A stretch of DNA of 64,000 nt from the NCBI GenBank assembly GCA_963800725.1, contig CAWDCE010000007.1, positions 83,101 through 147,100 of the forward strand, read 5' to 3'. The notes beneath the pieces are model-generated. The model was not told the origin of the DNA and made no database searches. It saw only the letters and a program-made list of their open reading frames with translations. How positions within the stretch are numbered: position 1 is the first letter of the stretch; every line of letters starts with the position of its first letter. Source of the stretch: Bog-473 sp963800725. Lineage in GTDB: Bacteria; Actinomycetota; Acidimicrobiia; Acidimicrobiales; RAAP-2. This document shows, piece after piece, positions 10,881-18,758 of this stretch. A program made the translations under genes and the position numbers.

Positions 10881-10938
10881 CCCCAGCTGATGCATTGTGT
10901 GTGCCGGTTTCGGCAGGCGCGGTGAGGATCAGCTGGGG
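10881..10938. repeat. Nested inverted repeat upstream of serine hydrolase
   Basis: CCCCAGCTGAT (10881-10891) and ATCAGCTGGGG (10928-10938) are a perfect 11-bp inverted repeat. The 36-nt interior holds a second short hairpin, TGCCG-gttt-CGGCA. It lies 96 nt after the Nudix stop and 30 nt before the leaderless start at 10969. It could terminate the Nudix transcript or act as a protein-binding operator for the next gene. Confidence 0.6.
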
Positions 10939-10956
10939 TTCCCCGACCGCTCCGCG

Positions 10957-10968
10957 TAACGTGGCTGT
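10957..10968 (+). promoter_or_regulatory. Leaderless-type -10 element of the serine hydrolase gene
   Basis: TAACGT at 10957-10962 is 6 nt upstream of the GTG at 10969. No Shine-Dalgarno is present. Confidence 0.5.
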
Positions 10969-12135
10969 GTGTCCCCCAGCGATGGTGCGCCAATCGGCGG
11001 CACCACCGACGCTGCGTTCGCCTCGGTCCGAGACACGTTCGCCGAGAATTTCGCCGAGCGCGGCGAGGTGGGCGCGTCACTCTGCGTCGTCGTAGACGGC
11101 GCCGTCGTCGTCGATCTGTGGGGCGGTTGGAGGGATCGGGAGCGACGACACCCCTGGGGCGCCGACACGCTGGTCAATGTCTTTTCGGTCGGCAAGGCGA
11201 TCGCCGCCTTGTGCGTGGCCCGACTGGTCGGCGAGGGGCTCTGTACCTTTGATGATCCGATCTCGGTGATCTGGCCCGAGTTCGCGGCACAGGACAAGGG
11301 ATCCATCTCGCTTCGCCAACTCTTGAGCCATCAAGGGGCGCTTCCGGCCATCCGGGGAGACATGGGCGATGCAGCAATCTTCGACCATGGGCTCATGGCG
11401 TCGACCCTGGCCGCGGAGGCTCCGTGGTGGGCGCCGGGCGACGCGCACGGCTACCACGTCAACACGTTCGGTTTCTTGGTGGGTGAAGTGGTGCGACGGG
11501 TCGCCGGGCGCACACTGGGCGCGGTGTTGGCCAACGAGATCGCCGGCCCTCTCGGTGCCGACTTTTTCATCGGCGTGCCGAGGGAAGAGCTTGGGCGAGT
11601 CGCGGATTTCCTCGGCATGCCTGATTCACCCGGGCCTTGGGCGGCGAAGGGCAAGTCTGAGACACAGATCATGGAGCATCACACGTACTTCAACCCACCG
11701 ACCATGTCGGGAATGGGGGTGGTCAACTCGACACGATGGCGTAGGTCAGAAATGCCCTCGACCAACGGGCACGCGAGCGCCCGGGGCATCGCGCGCCTCT
11801 ATGACGCCATGGTCCACGCGGGGACGTGGGGGATGACCCAGGTGTGTGAGTCCGCACCGCTCGCCGAAGCCGTCCGCGAAGCGGTGGACGGTCCCGACTT
11901 GGTCCTCGGACGTCCGTCGCGTTTCGGGCTCGGGTTCCAGTTGACCCAACCAGAGCGACCCCTCGGGCCCAACGCCGAGAGCTTTGGGCACTTCGGTGCG
12001 GGAGGTGCGCTGGGCTTTTGCGACCCCGTGGCGACCTTGGCTTTCGGCTACGCCATCAACACCATGGGACCCCGATGGCAGAACCCGCGGAATGCGGCAC
12101 TGATCGATGCTTGCTACCAGTGCCTCGAGATGTGA
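10969..12135 (+). CDS. Beta-lactamase-fold serine hydrolase (class C/EstB-like esterase)
   Basis: 388-aa member of the beta-lactamase/penicillin-binding-protein-like hydrolases. The nucleophile motif SxxK appears as FSVGKA near residue 68, the YxN-type motif as YHVN near residue 160, and the third box as HFGAGG near residue 340. DLWGGWRD and LSHQGALPA are typical of the EstB/EstA esterase branch, so an esterase or amidase on small substrates is more likely than a true beta-lactamase. No signal peptide is seen, so it is probably cytoplasmic. The frame is intact. Confidence 0.87.
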   Translation: MSPSDGAPIGGTTDAAFASVRDTFAENFAERGEVGASLCVVVDGAVVVDLWGGWRDRERRHPWGADTLVNVFSVGKAIAALCVARLVGEGLCTFDDPISVIWPEFAAQDKGSISLRQLLSHQGALPAIRGDMGDAAIFDHGLMASTLAAEAPWWAPGDAHGYHVNTFGFLVGEVVRRVAGRTLGAVLANEIAGPLGADFFIGVPREELGRVADFLGMPDSPGPWAAKGKSETQIMEHHTYFNPPTMSGMGVVNSTRWRRSEMPSTNGHASARGIARLYDAMVHAGTWGMTQVCESAPLAEAVREAVDGPDLVLGRPSRFGLGFQLTQPERPLGPNAESFGHFGAGGALGFCDPVATLAFGYAINTMGPRWQNPRNAALIDACYQCLEM

Positions 12136-12299
12136 TCCCTTCGACGTTGCCGCCGGGGACCACATCTCAAGGGTGGTCATCCCCGGTGGGGCACCGGTCG
12201 CGGGTATTCTGAGGTCGAAACGCCAACTGGGGTTACACCGGTCATCGGGATGCCAGTCGTCCCGGTGCCGTGCACCACGATCACGAGGAGAGCCACACC

Positions 12300-12690
12300 A
12301 TGGTTGCCACCAACTACCCGATTCTCGACGTCTTTTGGACGATGCTCGAAATTCTTCGCGCTCTTCATCTGGATCTACCTGCTGTTCGTCGTCTTCATCG
12401 ACATCTTCCGCAGCCATGACCTCAAAGGATGGGCCAAGGCCCTGTGGGTGATCGGCATCATCATCTTCCCGCTCCTCGGTGTCTTGGTGTACCTGATCGC
12501 CCGGGGCGGCAAGATGCATGAGCGGGCGGCCCAGGCGGCCCAGGCCCAAAAGCAGGCGTTCGACTCCTACGTGCAAGAGACCGCCGGGCAGAGTTCGGCT
12601 GACCAGCTGGCCAAGCTGGCCGACCTCAAGGAAAAGGGTGTGCTGACCGACGAGGAATTCGCGGCACAAAAAGCCAAGATCCTCGCCTGA
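12300..12690 (+). CDS. Small membrane protein with PLDc_N and SHOCT domains (one frame break)
   Basis: About 130 aa. The N-terminus from ATG 12300 reads MVATNYPILDVFWTMLE, then after a one-base slip near 12351 FFALFIWIYLLFVVFIDIF, a first membrane helix. A second helix is WVIGIIIFPLLGVLVYLIARG. This is the phospholipase-D-nuclease N-terminal pattern. The end, DQLAKLADLKEKGVLTDEEFAAQKAKIL, is a SHOCT oligomerisation motif. Removing one a from gaaattc joins the two parts smoothly. GAGGAG before the ATG supports this start. Function is unknown; such proteins are common in actinobacteria. Confidence 0.78.
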
Positions 12691-12716
12691 GTCAACCCCC
12701 GGGGGGCTGACTGGCG

Positions 12717-13886
12717 TCAGCGGGTAAGCAACATGCAGCCGGCGATGGGACCACCGCCGGCGGAGACGGCGGCGACCTGAGCGTTGGCCACCTGGCGCAA
12801 TCCCGCCTGGTGGCGGAGCTGGAGCACGGCTTCGTGAAGGACCCAGTAGCCATGCATGCGGCCGGCCGAGAGTTGGCCGCCGTAGGTATTGAGCGGGAGT
12901 TCTCCATCGAGGGCGATTCGTCGTGCACCCTCGACGAATGGACCCGCCTCGCCGTCCCCGCAGATCCCGAGTGCCTCGAGCCAAGCCAAGGTCAAGAAGG
13001 TGAAGCCGTCGTAGAGCTCGGCGACGTCGATGTCCTGCGGCACGAGATCCGTGCGGCTCCACATCTGGGCGGCGGCGTCGACCGACGCCATCTTCGGATA
13101 GTCGGGGCGTTCATCCCACCCCCCTTCGCCCGAGGCGGCACCGGTGGCCTCGACCCGCACCGCGTGATGTTTGGCGTCGGGCGCGAAATCCGCACAAGAG
13201 ACGACCACGGCGATCGATCCGTCGACCGGGACATCGCAGTCATAGAGGCAGAAGGGGTCAGAGATCATGCGAGCCCCGAGATAGTCCTCCATCGTCATGG
13301 GCTGGCGATAGGCCGCCAATGGATTGAGCGCGGCGTTGCGCCGTGTGTTGACGGCGAGCCAACCGAGCTGCTCTTTGGTGGTCCCATAGAGGTACATGTG
13401 ACGGCGGCAGTGCATCGCCACCCAGTTGGCGGCCGAGTACGCGTGCATGGTCAACAGCGGGCCGATCCACTCCAGCGCAATGGCCGCTGGCGCGTCGGCC
13501 GAGGGTGCGCCACCGCGTTCGGGGACCGCGCCGCCGGCGGGGAGGATGGTGCCCCCGATCATCTGCACCGTCCGGTAGACGAGCACATGGCGCACGCCTT
13601 GTGTGCTGACCGCGCGGCACGCCGTCATGACGGGAGCGAGCAAGCCGCCGGTGTTGATCCCGTCGCCGGTCCAGCGCGGGTCGATCCCGAGTGTGGCGCA
13701 GGTCGCTTCGATCGGGGTGTCGCCAATGGACGCGATGCCGTCGATGTCGCGCATTTCGAGGCCGGCGTCGGCGACCGCCTCTCTCGTTGCGGCCGCGGTC
13801 AGGTCGATACCGGCAATGCCGCTTCGCCGACCGATCGGCGAGATGCCGATCCCCGAGATGATCGCGCCGCCATGCCCCGCCGCCAT
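12717..13886 (-). CDS. Thiolase-like lipid-transfer protein (Ltp2-type)
   Basis: 389-aa SCP2-thiolase-like protein. The frame runs cleanly from GGAIISGIGISPIGRRSG to the C-terminal NAQVAAVSAGGGPIAG. The block LNTYGGQLSAGRMHGYWVLHE is typical of this lipid-transfer group. The usual thiolase nucleophile region reads GINTGGLLAPV, with no cysteine where classical thiolases have one, as in Ltp2-type enzymes that act as aldolases on CoA thioesters of steroid side chains. The divergent neighbour is a DUF35 Zn-ribbon/OB-fold protein, the usual partner of Ltp2. I infer a two-component CoA-thioester lyase or acyltransferase. The start follows a leaderless -10 element. Confidence 0.85.
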   Translation of the reverse strand: MAAGHGGAIISGIGISPIGRRSGIAGIDLTAAATREAVADAGLEMRDIDGIASIGDTPIEATCATLGIDPRWTGDGINTGGLLAPVMTACRAVSTQGVRHVLVYRTVQMIGGTILPAGGAVPERGGAPSADAPAAIALEWIGPLLTMHAYSAANWVAMHCRRHMYLYGTTKEQLGWLAVNTRRNAALNPLAAYRQPMTMEDYLGARMISDPFCLYDCDVPVDGSIAVVVSCADFAPDAKHHAVRVEATGAASGEGGWDERPDYPKMASVDAAAQMWSRTDLVPQDIDVAELYDGFTFLTLAWLEALGICGDGEAGPFVEGARRIALDGELPLNTYGGQLSAGRMHGYWVLHEAVLQLRHQAGLRQVANAQVAAVSAGGGPIAGCMLLTR

Positions 13887-13926
13887 GAGCGGCCAAGCTA
13901 ATGCGCCCTCTGCCTACGATGTCGGC
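13887..13926. promoter_or_regulatory. Divergent leaderless promoters between thiolase-like and DUF35 genes
   Basis: On the minus strand TAGCTT (13895-13900) sits 8 nt before the ATG at 13886. On the plus strand TACGAT (13915-13920) sits 6 nt before the GTG at 13927. The two -10 elements are only about 14 bp apart, so the partners are probably co-regulated from one small region. Confidence 0.5.
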
Positions 13927-14334
13927 GTGGTTGGCGAGCGTGCACCCCGGATCCCGCCACCGATCACCGACGCCAACCGGGCCTTTTGGACTGGCGGGGC
14001 CCAAGGCGAGCTGCTCATCTCGTACTGCGAGTCCTGCGGGCGGTGGGTCCATCCGCCGGTCGAGCGGTGCGGCGATTGCTCAGGCCCGCTTGCGGCGCGC
14101 CCGGTCAGCGGTCGAGGCACGGTCTTTACCTTCACCGTCAGCCGTCATCAGTTCAATCCTGCGGTGCCGGTGCCCTATGTCATCGCCATCGTCGAACTCG
14201 AAGAGCAAGCGGGTCTGCGCTTCACCACCGATCTGGTCGAGGTCGACATCGATGCGGTGCAGATCAACATGGCGGTCGAAGTGACGTTCGAGCAGGCCGG
14301 CGAAGCCTGGGTACCGCTGTTTCGTCCCCGCTGA
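13927..14334 (+). CDS. DUF35 Zn-ribbon/OB-fold protein, partner of the thiolase-like protein
   Basis: About 135 aa. The N-terminus VGERAPRIPPPITDANRAFW leads into a rubredoxin-like zinc ribbon with two CxxC pairs (CESCGRW and CGDCSG), then an OB-fold part with GRGTVFTFTVSRHQFNP and VPYVIAIVELEE. DUF35 proteins bind acyl-CoA and form complexes with non-decarboxylating thiolases such as Ltp2. The GTG at 13927 is chosen because it follows a TACGAT -10 by 6 nt; the frame is open further upstream but that stretch overlaps the divergent gene. Confidence 0.85.
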   Translation: MVGERAPRIPPPITDANRAFWTGGAQGELLISYCESCGRWVHPPVERCGDCSGPLAARPVSGRGTVFTFTVSRHQFNPAVPVPYVIAIVELEEQAGLRFTTDLVEVDIDAVQINMAVEVTFEQAGEAWVPLFRPR

Positions 14335-14435
14335 CCCGCGGGCGCGTCGGCACGGCCGCAACCGAACACTCCTGCTCGCAGGCTCTTTTGTGCAGAGACC
14401 GAGCGGTATCGCCCATGACCTACACTGGCGCATCG

Positions 14436-14524
14436 GGAGAGGTGCGAGAGCGGCCGAATCGGATTCACTGCTAATGAATTGACCTGGGTAACCGGGTCCG
14501 AGGGTTCAAATCCCTCCCTCTCCG
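14436..14524 (+). tRNA. tRNA-Ser (anticodon GCT)
   Basis: 89-nt class II tRNA. Acceptor strands GGAGAGG (14436-14442) and CCTCTCC (14517-14523) pair fully, with G14524 as discriminator and no encoded CCA. The anticodon stem-loop is ATTCA-CTGCTAA-TGAAT with anticodon GCT at 14470-14472, reading AGC/AGU. The T arm carries GGTTCAAATCC. The long variable arm fits serine. Confidence 0.93.
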
Positions 14525-14628
14525 CTCGGGGGCCGGGCCCATGTCGTGGCCCGTACACAAAGGTCCGTCTAGTCAGGCCTGCCGTGCGCCGCCACCGTGG
14601 TGGTCACGATTGGCTCTAAGGAGAGCGC

Positions 14629-16029
14629 GTGGGCAGAGGTCACTACTGGCTCGAGACCTTGGGATGTCCGAAGAATCAAGTCGACTCGGACAAGCTGGCC
14701 GGCCGGTTGGCCGCCCAGGGCTACGAGCTCGCCGCGGATCTGGCCGCGGCCGATCTGGTGGTGGTGAACACGTGTGCCTTCATCGAGTCGGCCCGACAGG
14801 AATCGATCGACACCGTCCTCTCCCTCGCCGAGGCCCGCACGCCGGGGGCCCGACTCGTGGTCACCGGTTGCATGGCCGAGCGCTACGGCGACGAGCTGAC
14901 CGATGCTCTGCCCGAGGTCGACCTGGTGGCCGGCTTCGGGGTCGATTTCGCCCCGCCCGTTGCGCAACCGACACACGGCGTTCCCGTCGAACTCAGCGCC
15001 CGACCAACGGGTCGCAGCGGACCGCGTCCGAGCGAAGGTTTCGACCTGCTCGAGTTGGCGCGTCCGGCGGCTGCGGTCCCTTGGGCGTACCTCAAGGTGG
15101 CCGAGGGATGCGATCGAATCTGTGGCTTCTGCGCCATCCCGTCGTTTCGCGGGAAACAGCGCTCGCGCAGCACCCTCGAGGTGATGGCTGAGGTCGACCA
15201 GCTACTGGCGGGGGGCATCGCCCCAGACGGTGCCGAAGCACCACCGCTGCGCGAGATCGTGTTGGTCGCCCAGGATCTGGCCTCCTACGGCCGGGATCGG
15301 TCGCGGCCGGGAGAACGGGTGAAGGCGGGTCGCTCGCCCATTGCCGAGCTCACCCGGGCGGTGTCGGCCCGCGTGGCGCGTACCCGGCTGCTCTATCTCT
15401 ATCCCTCGGGGTTGACCGATGAGCTCGTCGACGCTGTGGTGGGCACCGGGGTGCCCTATTTCGACCTCTCGCTCCAACACGTATCGCGCCCGTTGCTGGC
15501 CCGCATGCGGCGCTGGGGCGATGGCGAGCGATTCTTGCGTCGCATCGAGTACATCCGAGCACAAGATTCCCTGGCCACCTTCCGGTCGTCCTTCATCCTT
15601 GGGTACCCCGGCGAGACCGAGCGCGATCATGATCGTCTCTTGGGGTTCTTGGCCGAAGCCCAGCTTGATTGGGCCGGGTTCTTTCCCTTCTCGCCCGAGG
15701 CGGGCACCTACGCGGCGGATCTTGAGAACCAGGTGCCGGCGGAACTGGCCATGGAGCGACTGCGTGAGTGCGCAGAGCTTCAAGACTCGATCACCGCCGA
15801 ACGTCGTGACCGCCTTGTCGGGACGACCCGCGAGGTGCTGGTGGATCGACCGGGCCGTGGGAGGAGCGTCCATGAGGCGCCCGAGATCGACGGCATTATC
15901 CACCTGCCTGCCGACACGCTCGCCGGCGAGTTCGTCAACGTCGAGATCGTGTCGGCGGAGGGACCGGACCTCAACGGCGTGCGGGCCGCGGACACCGCCG
16001 ACCTTCGCCCCGTGGGTGTCGCCCGGTGA
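14629..16029 (+). CDS. rimO: Ribosomal protein S12 methylthiotransferase RimO
   Basis: 466-aa radical-SAM methylthiotransferase that modifies the aspartate of ribosomal protein S12. The N-terminal MTTase domain has LGCPKNQVDSD and NTCAFI; the radical SAM cluster motif is CDRICGFC (CxxxCxxC) near residue 165; a TRAM-like C-terminus follows. LGCPKNQVDSD distinguishes RimO from MiaB. AAGGAG stands upstream of the GTG start. The stop overlaps the pgsA start (GTGA), and this rimO-pgsA-cinA order is common in actinobacteria. Confidence 0.95.
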   Translation: MGRGHYWLETLGCPKNQVDSDKLAGRLAAQGYELAADLAAADLVVVNTCAFIESARQESIDTVLSLAEARTPGARLVVTGCMAERYGDELTDALPEVDLVAGFGVDFAPPVAQPTHGVPVELSARPTGRSGPRPSEGFDLLELARPAAAVPWAYLKVAEGCDRICGFCAIPSFRGKQRSRSTLEVMAEVDQLLAGGIAPDGAEAPPLREIVLVAQDLASYGRDRSRPGERVKAGRSPIAELTRAVSARVARTRLLYLYPSGLTDELVDAVVGTGVPYFDLSLQHVSRPLLARMRRWGDGERFLRRIEYIRAQDSLATFRSSFILGYPGETERDHDRLLGFLAEAQLDWAGFFPFSPEAGTYAADLENQVPAELAMERLRECAELQDSITAERRDRLVGTTREVLVDRPGRGRSVHEAPEIDGIIHLPADTLAGEFVNVEIVSAEGPDLNGVRAADTADLRPVGVAR

Positions 16030-16601
16030 CCGAAGTCGAAAGGACCGGCTACACGTTCGGCCCGAGTGCCCTGGTCACACCGGCCAATGCCGTGACGCTG
16101 GCCCGTTTGCTGGCGGCGCCGGTGTATGTGGCGATGATCGTGGTCTGGGGCGCCACCTGGTTCAACGTGGTGGTCGGCCTCATCGTGGCCGGGAGCGACG
16201 GGCTTGACGGGTACATGGCCCGACGCCAGGGCACCACCCGCTCGGGCGCATTCTTGGACCCACTCGCGGATAAGGCGGTGGTGCTCGGCGCGCTGATCGC
16301 CCTCTCGGTCGAGGGCCACCTGCCCTGGTTGCCGGTCATCCTCATCACCATCCGAGAGATCGGGATGCAGCTCTATCGTTCATGGGTGGGGCGACGAGGC
16401 ATCTCGATCCCCGCTCGCACGTCGGCCAAGGTCAAGACCTTCGTGCAGGACTTTGCGGTCGGTACCTGCATCATCCCGCCGCTGGCTCATCAACATACGC
16501 TCCAAGTGGTGGTGATCTGGGTGGCGGCCGCCTTGACGATCGCCACAGGATTGCAATACGTCGCCGACGGTCGGCGGGTGTCCAAGGAGGCAGAGGCGTG
16601 A
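16026..16601 (+). CDS. pgsA: CDP-diacylglycerol--glycerol-3-phosphate 3-phosphatidyltransferase
   Basis: 191-aa membrane enzyme making phosphatidylglycerophosphate, the precursor of phosphatidylglycerol and cardiolipin. It carries the CDP-alcohol phosphotransferase motif DGx2ARx8Gx3Dx3D as DGLDGYMARRQG followed by SGAFLDPLADK. Hydrophobic segments lie on both sides, including LLAAPVYVAMIVVWGATW near the N-terminus and VVVIWVAAALTIATGL near the C-terminus. The position between rimO and cinA favours PgsA over other CDP-alcohol transferases. It overlaps both neighbours by 4 nt. Confidence 0.92.
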   Translation: MTEVERTGYTFGPSALVTPANAVTLARLLAAPVYVAMIVVWGATWFNVVVGLIVAGSDGLDGYMARRQGTTRSGAFLDPLADKAVVLGALIALSVEGHLPWLPVILITIREIGMQLYRSWVGRRGISIPARTSAKVKTFVQDFAVGTCIIPPLAHQHTLQVVVIWVAAALTIATGLQYVADGRRVSKEAEA

Positions 16602-17864
16602 GGATCGAGATCGTGGCCGTCGGGACCGAGCTGTTGCTCGGCCAGATCGCCGACACCAACTCCGCGTGGTTGGGCGACCGGCTGGCCGCGGCCGGCGTGA
16701 CGTCGCATTTCCATCAGGCCGTCGGGGACAACCACGAGCGAATGACGTTGGCCTTTGGGACCGCGCTGGCCCGCAGTGACGGAATCATCATCTGCGGCGG
16801 CCTCGGTCCGACCCAAGATGACATCACCCGAGAGGCGATCGCCGACGTCATGGGGGTCGAACTCGTGCGCGATCAAGCCATCGTCGAGGTGATCGCCGGG
16901 TTCTTCGCGGCACGCGGACGCACCATGTCGCAGAACAACGAGCGCCAGGCCGACGTGCCCGTCGGTGCCACCATCATCGAGCAAAAGGGGGGGACGGCGC
17001 CGGGCCTGATCTGCCCGCTCGGCAACAAGGTCATCTACGCGGTACCCGGCGTCCCCTACGAGATGGCCGAGATGTTCGACCGGGCCATCCTGCCTGACCT
17101 GCGCGCCCGCATGGCCGCTGCCGGTGAAGAGAGCGTCATTGTGAGCCGGGTGCTTCGGACCTGGGGGGCCAGCGAGTCCGGTCTGGCCGAGTCGCTGCAG
17201 GGTCGCATCGATGTCCTCGACGGCGCCGGGTCGGTGACCCTCGCGTTCTTGGCGTCGGGTATCGAAGGCATCAAAGTGCGCATCACGGCGCGGGCCCGCA
17301 CGCTTGACGACGCCACCGAGCTGCTCGATCGCGAAGAGGTCGATGTCCGCCAGGCCATCGAGGCGCAGCTCGGCGACATTGTGTTCGGGGTCGACGAGGA
17401 GACCATGGAGCATGCGGTGGCCGCACAATTCGTGCGCGCGCGGATTGACATTCGGGGTGGCCGAGTCCCTCACCGGCGGTCTCATCGCGTCACGCCTGGT
17501 CAATGTCCCGGGAGCATCGGCCTGGTTCCAAGGCGGGGTGGTGGCCTATCAGTCACAGGTGAAATTCGATGTACTCGGTGTTCCCGTCGGCCCGGTGGTG
17601 TCGCAGGCCGCGGCCATCGCGATGGCGCAGGGCGTGCGCCGGGTCACCGACGCGGACGTCGGTCTCGGGATCACCGGGGTGGCCGGTCCAGAGGATCAAG
17701 AAGGTGTGGCCCCGGGAACGATCTTCGTGGGCCTCGCGCTCGCCGACGGCTCGGTCGATGCGAGGGAGATGCATCTACCCGGAGACCGTGACCGGGTCCG
17801 CCAATATGGCGCGATCTCGGCCCTTGACCTCCTCCGCAGGAGGCTCATCGCCGCTGGTCCTTGA
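16598..17864 (+). CDS. cinA: CinA family protein (nicotinamide-nucleotide amidohydrolase; one frame break)
   Basis: The N-terminal MoCF-like domain has IEIVAVGTELLLGQIADTN and IIICGGLGPTQDDITRE; the C-terminal amidohydrolase domain has FGVAESLTGGLIASRL and GITGVAGPEDQEGVAPGTIFVG. CinA-type proteins act on NMN and ADP-ribose-type pyrophosphates in pyridine-nucleotide recycling. The two domains are in different frames, with a single base apparently lost near 17438 just before GLTFGVAES. The start GTG at 16598 overlaps the pgsA stop. In many actinobacteria recA follows soon after cinA, but here a 9.3-kb block intervenes. Confidence 0.9.
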
Positions 17865-18044
17865 CGCACCCGGCCGGCGGGGCGCCCAATTCGGGTCCTC
17901 GGGCCCGGTCCGCCGGCGGAAATGAAGCCATCGGCTGTTCCTGAGGGAAGGCCATGGGCCCGAGATTCTCACAGGCGGTCCACAGGGCGGTCACACTTGA
18001 GGGGAAACTCGCGGTGAGAACGTGGGCCTTTGGAGGTGTGCGCA

Positions 18045-18758
18045 GTGAAATCTGGAAATGGGCCGCGGGTGCTCGTGGTCGATGACGAACCGTCCATCGT
18101 CGATGCGGTGGCCACATCGCTTCGCTACGAAGGCTTCACCGTCGACGAGGCCGTGACCGGTCGCCGGGCCCTGGCCCAGGCGCAAGAGGATCCGCCCGAC
18201 CTCGTGATCCTCGATGTCATGCTGCCCGATCTCGACGGGCTCGAGGTCACCCGACGCCTCCGCTCGGACGGCGTGCGCGTGCCCATCTTGTTCTTGACGG
18301 CCCGTGACACCCTCCAAGACAAGTTGGCCGGACTCACCATCGGCGGCGATGACTACGTCACCAAGCCCTTCGCGCTGGCCGAGTTGATCGCCCGGGTCCA
18401 CGCCATCTTGCGTCGTACGGGATTCGAAGCCGACGACGATGGCATCCTGCGTTTCGCCGACGTTGAGATGGACGAGAACGCCCACGAGGTGCGCCGCGGC
18501 GGCCAGCCCATTCAACTCACCGCCACCGAGTTCAATCTCTTGCGCTACTTCTTGCTCAATCCCCGACACGTCCTGTCAAAGTCTCAGATTCTCGACCACG
18601 TGTGGCATTACGACTTCGGTGGCGACGGCAACGTGGTGGAGACCTATGTCAGTTACCTCCGCAAGAAGCTCGAGCGCCACGGACCCCCGCTGATCCACAC
18701 CATCCGCCTCGTCGGGTACACCTTGCGCGAGGCCGAGCCCGCCAACGGAACGCCTTGA
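18045..18758 (+). CDS. OmpR/PhoB-family response regulator
   Basis: About 237 aa. The receiver domain has the acidic pocket VVDDEP, the phosphoacceptor aspartate in LVILDVMLPDLDG, the conserved LTARD and the lysine in DYVTKPF. The C-terminal winged helix shows LTATEFNLLRYFLLNPRHVLS, VETYVSYLRKKLE and IHTIRLVGYTL. It resembles MprA/TrcR-type regulators of actinobacteria. The GTG at 18045 is chosen because GGAGG lies 8 nt upstream, although the frame is open from a TTG at 18030. The histidine kinase gene starts directly after the stop. Confidence 0.92.
   Translation: MKSGNGPRVLVVDDEPSIVDAVATSLRYEGFTVDEAVTGRRALAQAQEDPPDLVILDVMLPDLDGLEVTRRLRSDGVRVPILFLTARDTLQDKLAGLTIGGDDYVTKPFALAELIARVHAILRRTGFEADDDGILRFADVEMDENAHEVRRGGQPIQLTATEFNLLRYFLLNPRHVLSKSQILDHVWHYDFGGDGNVVETYVSYLRKKLERHGPPLIHTIRLVGYTLREAEPANGTP

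Noticed and set aside
10969..12135. Serine hydrolase as an antibiotic-resistance beta-lactamase
   Set aside because: No export signal, and motifs fit the EstB-like esterase branch better.
17865..18044. CCGGCGG/CCGCCGG repeat after cinA as a terminator
   Set aside because: Only a 7-bp stem with a ~29-nt loop and no T-rich tail; too weak in DNA this GC-rich.
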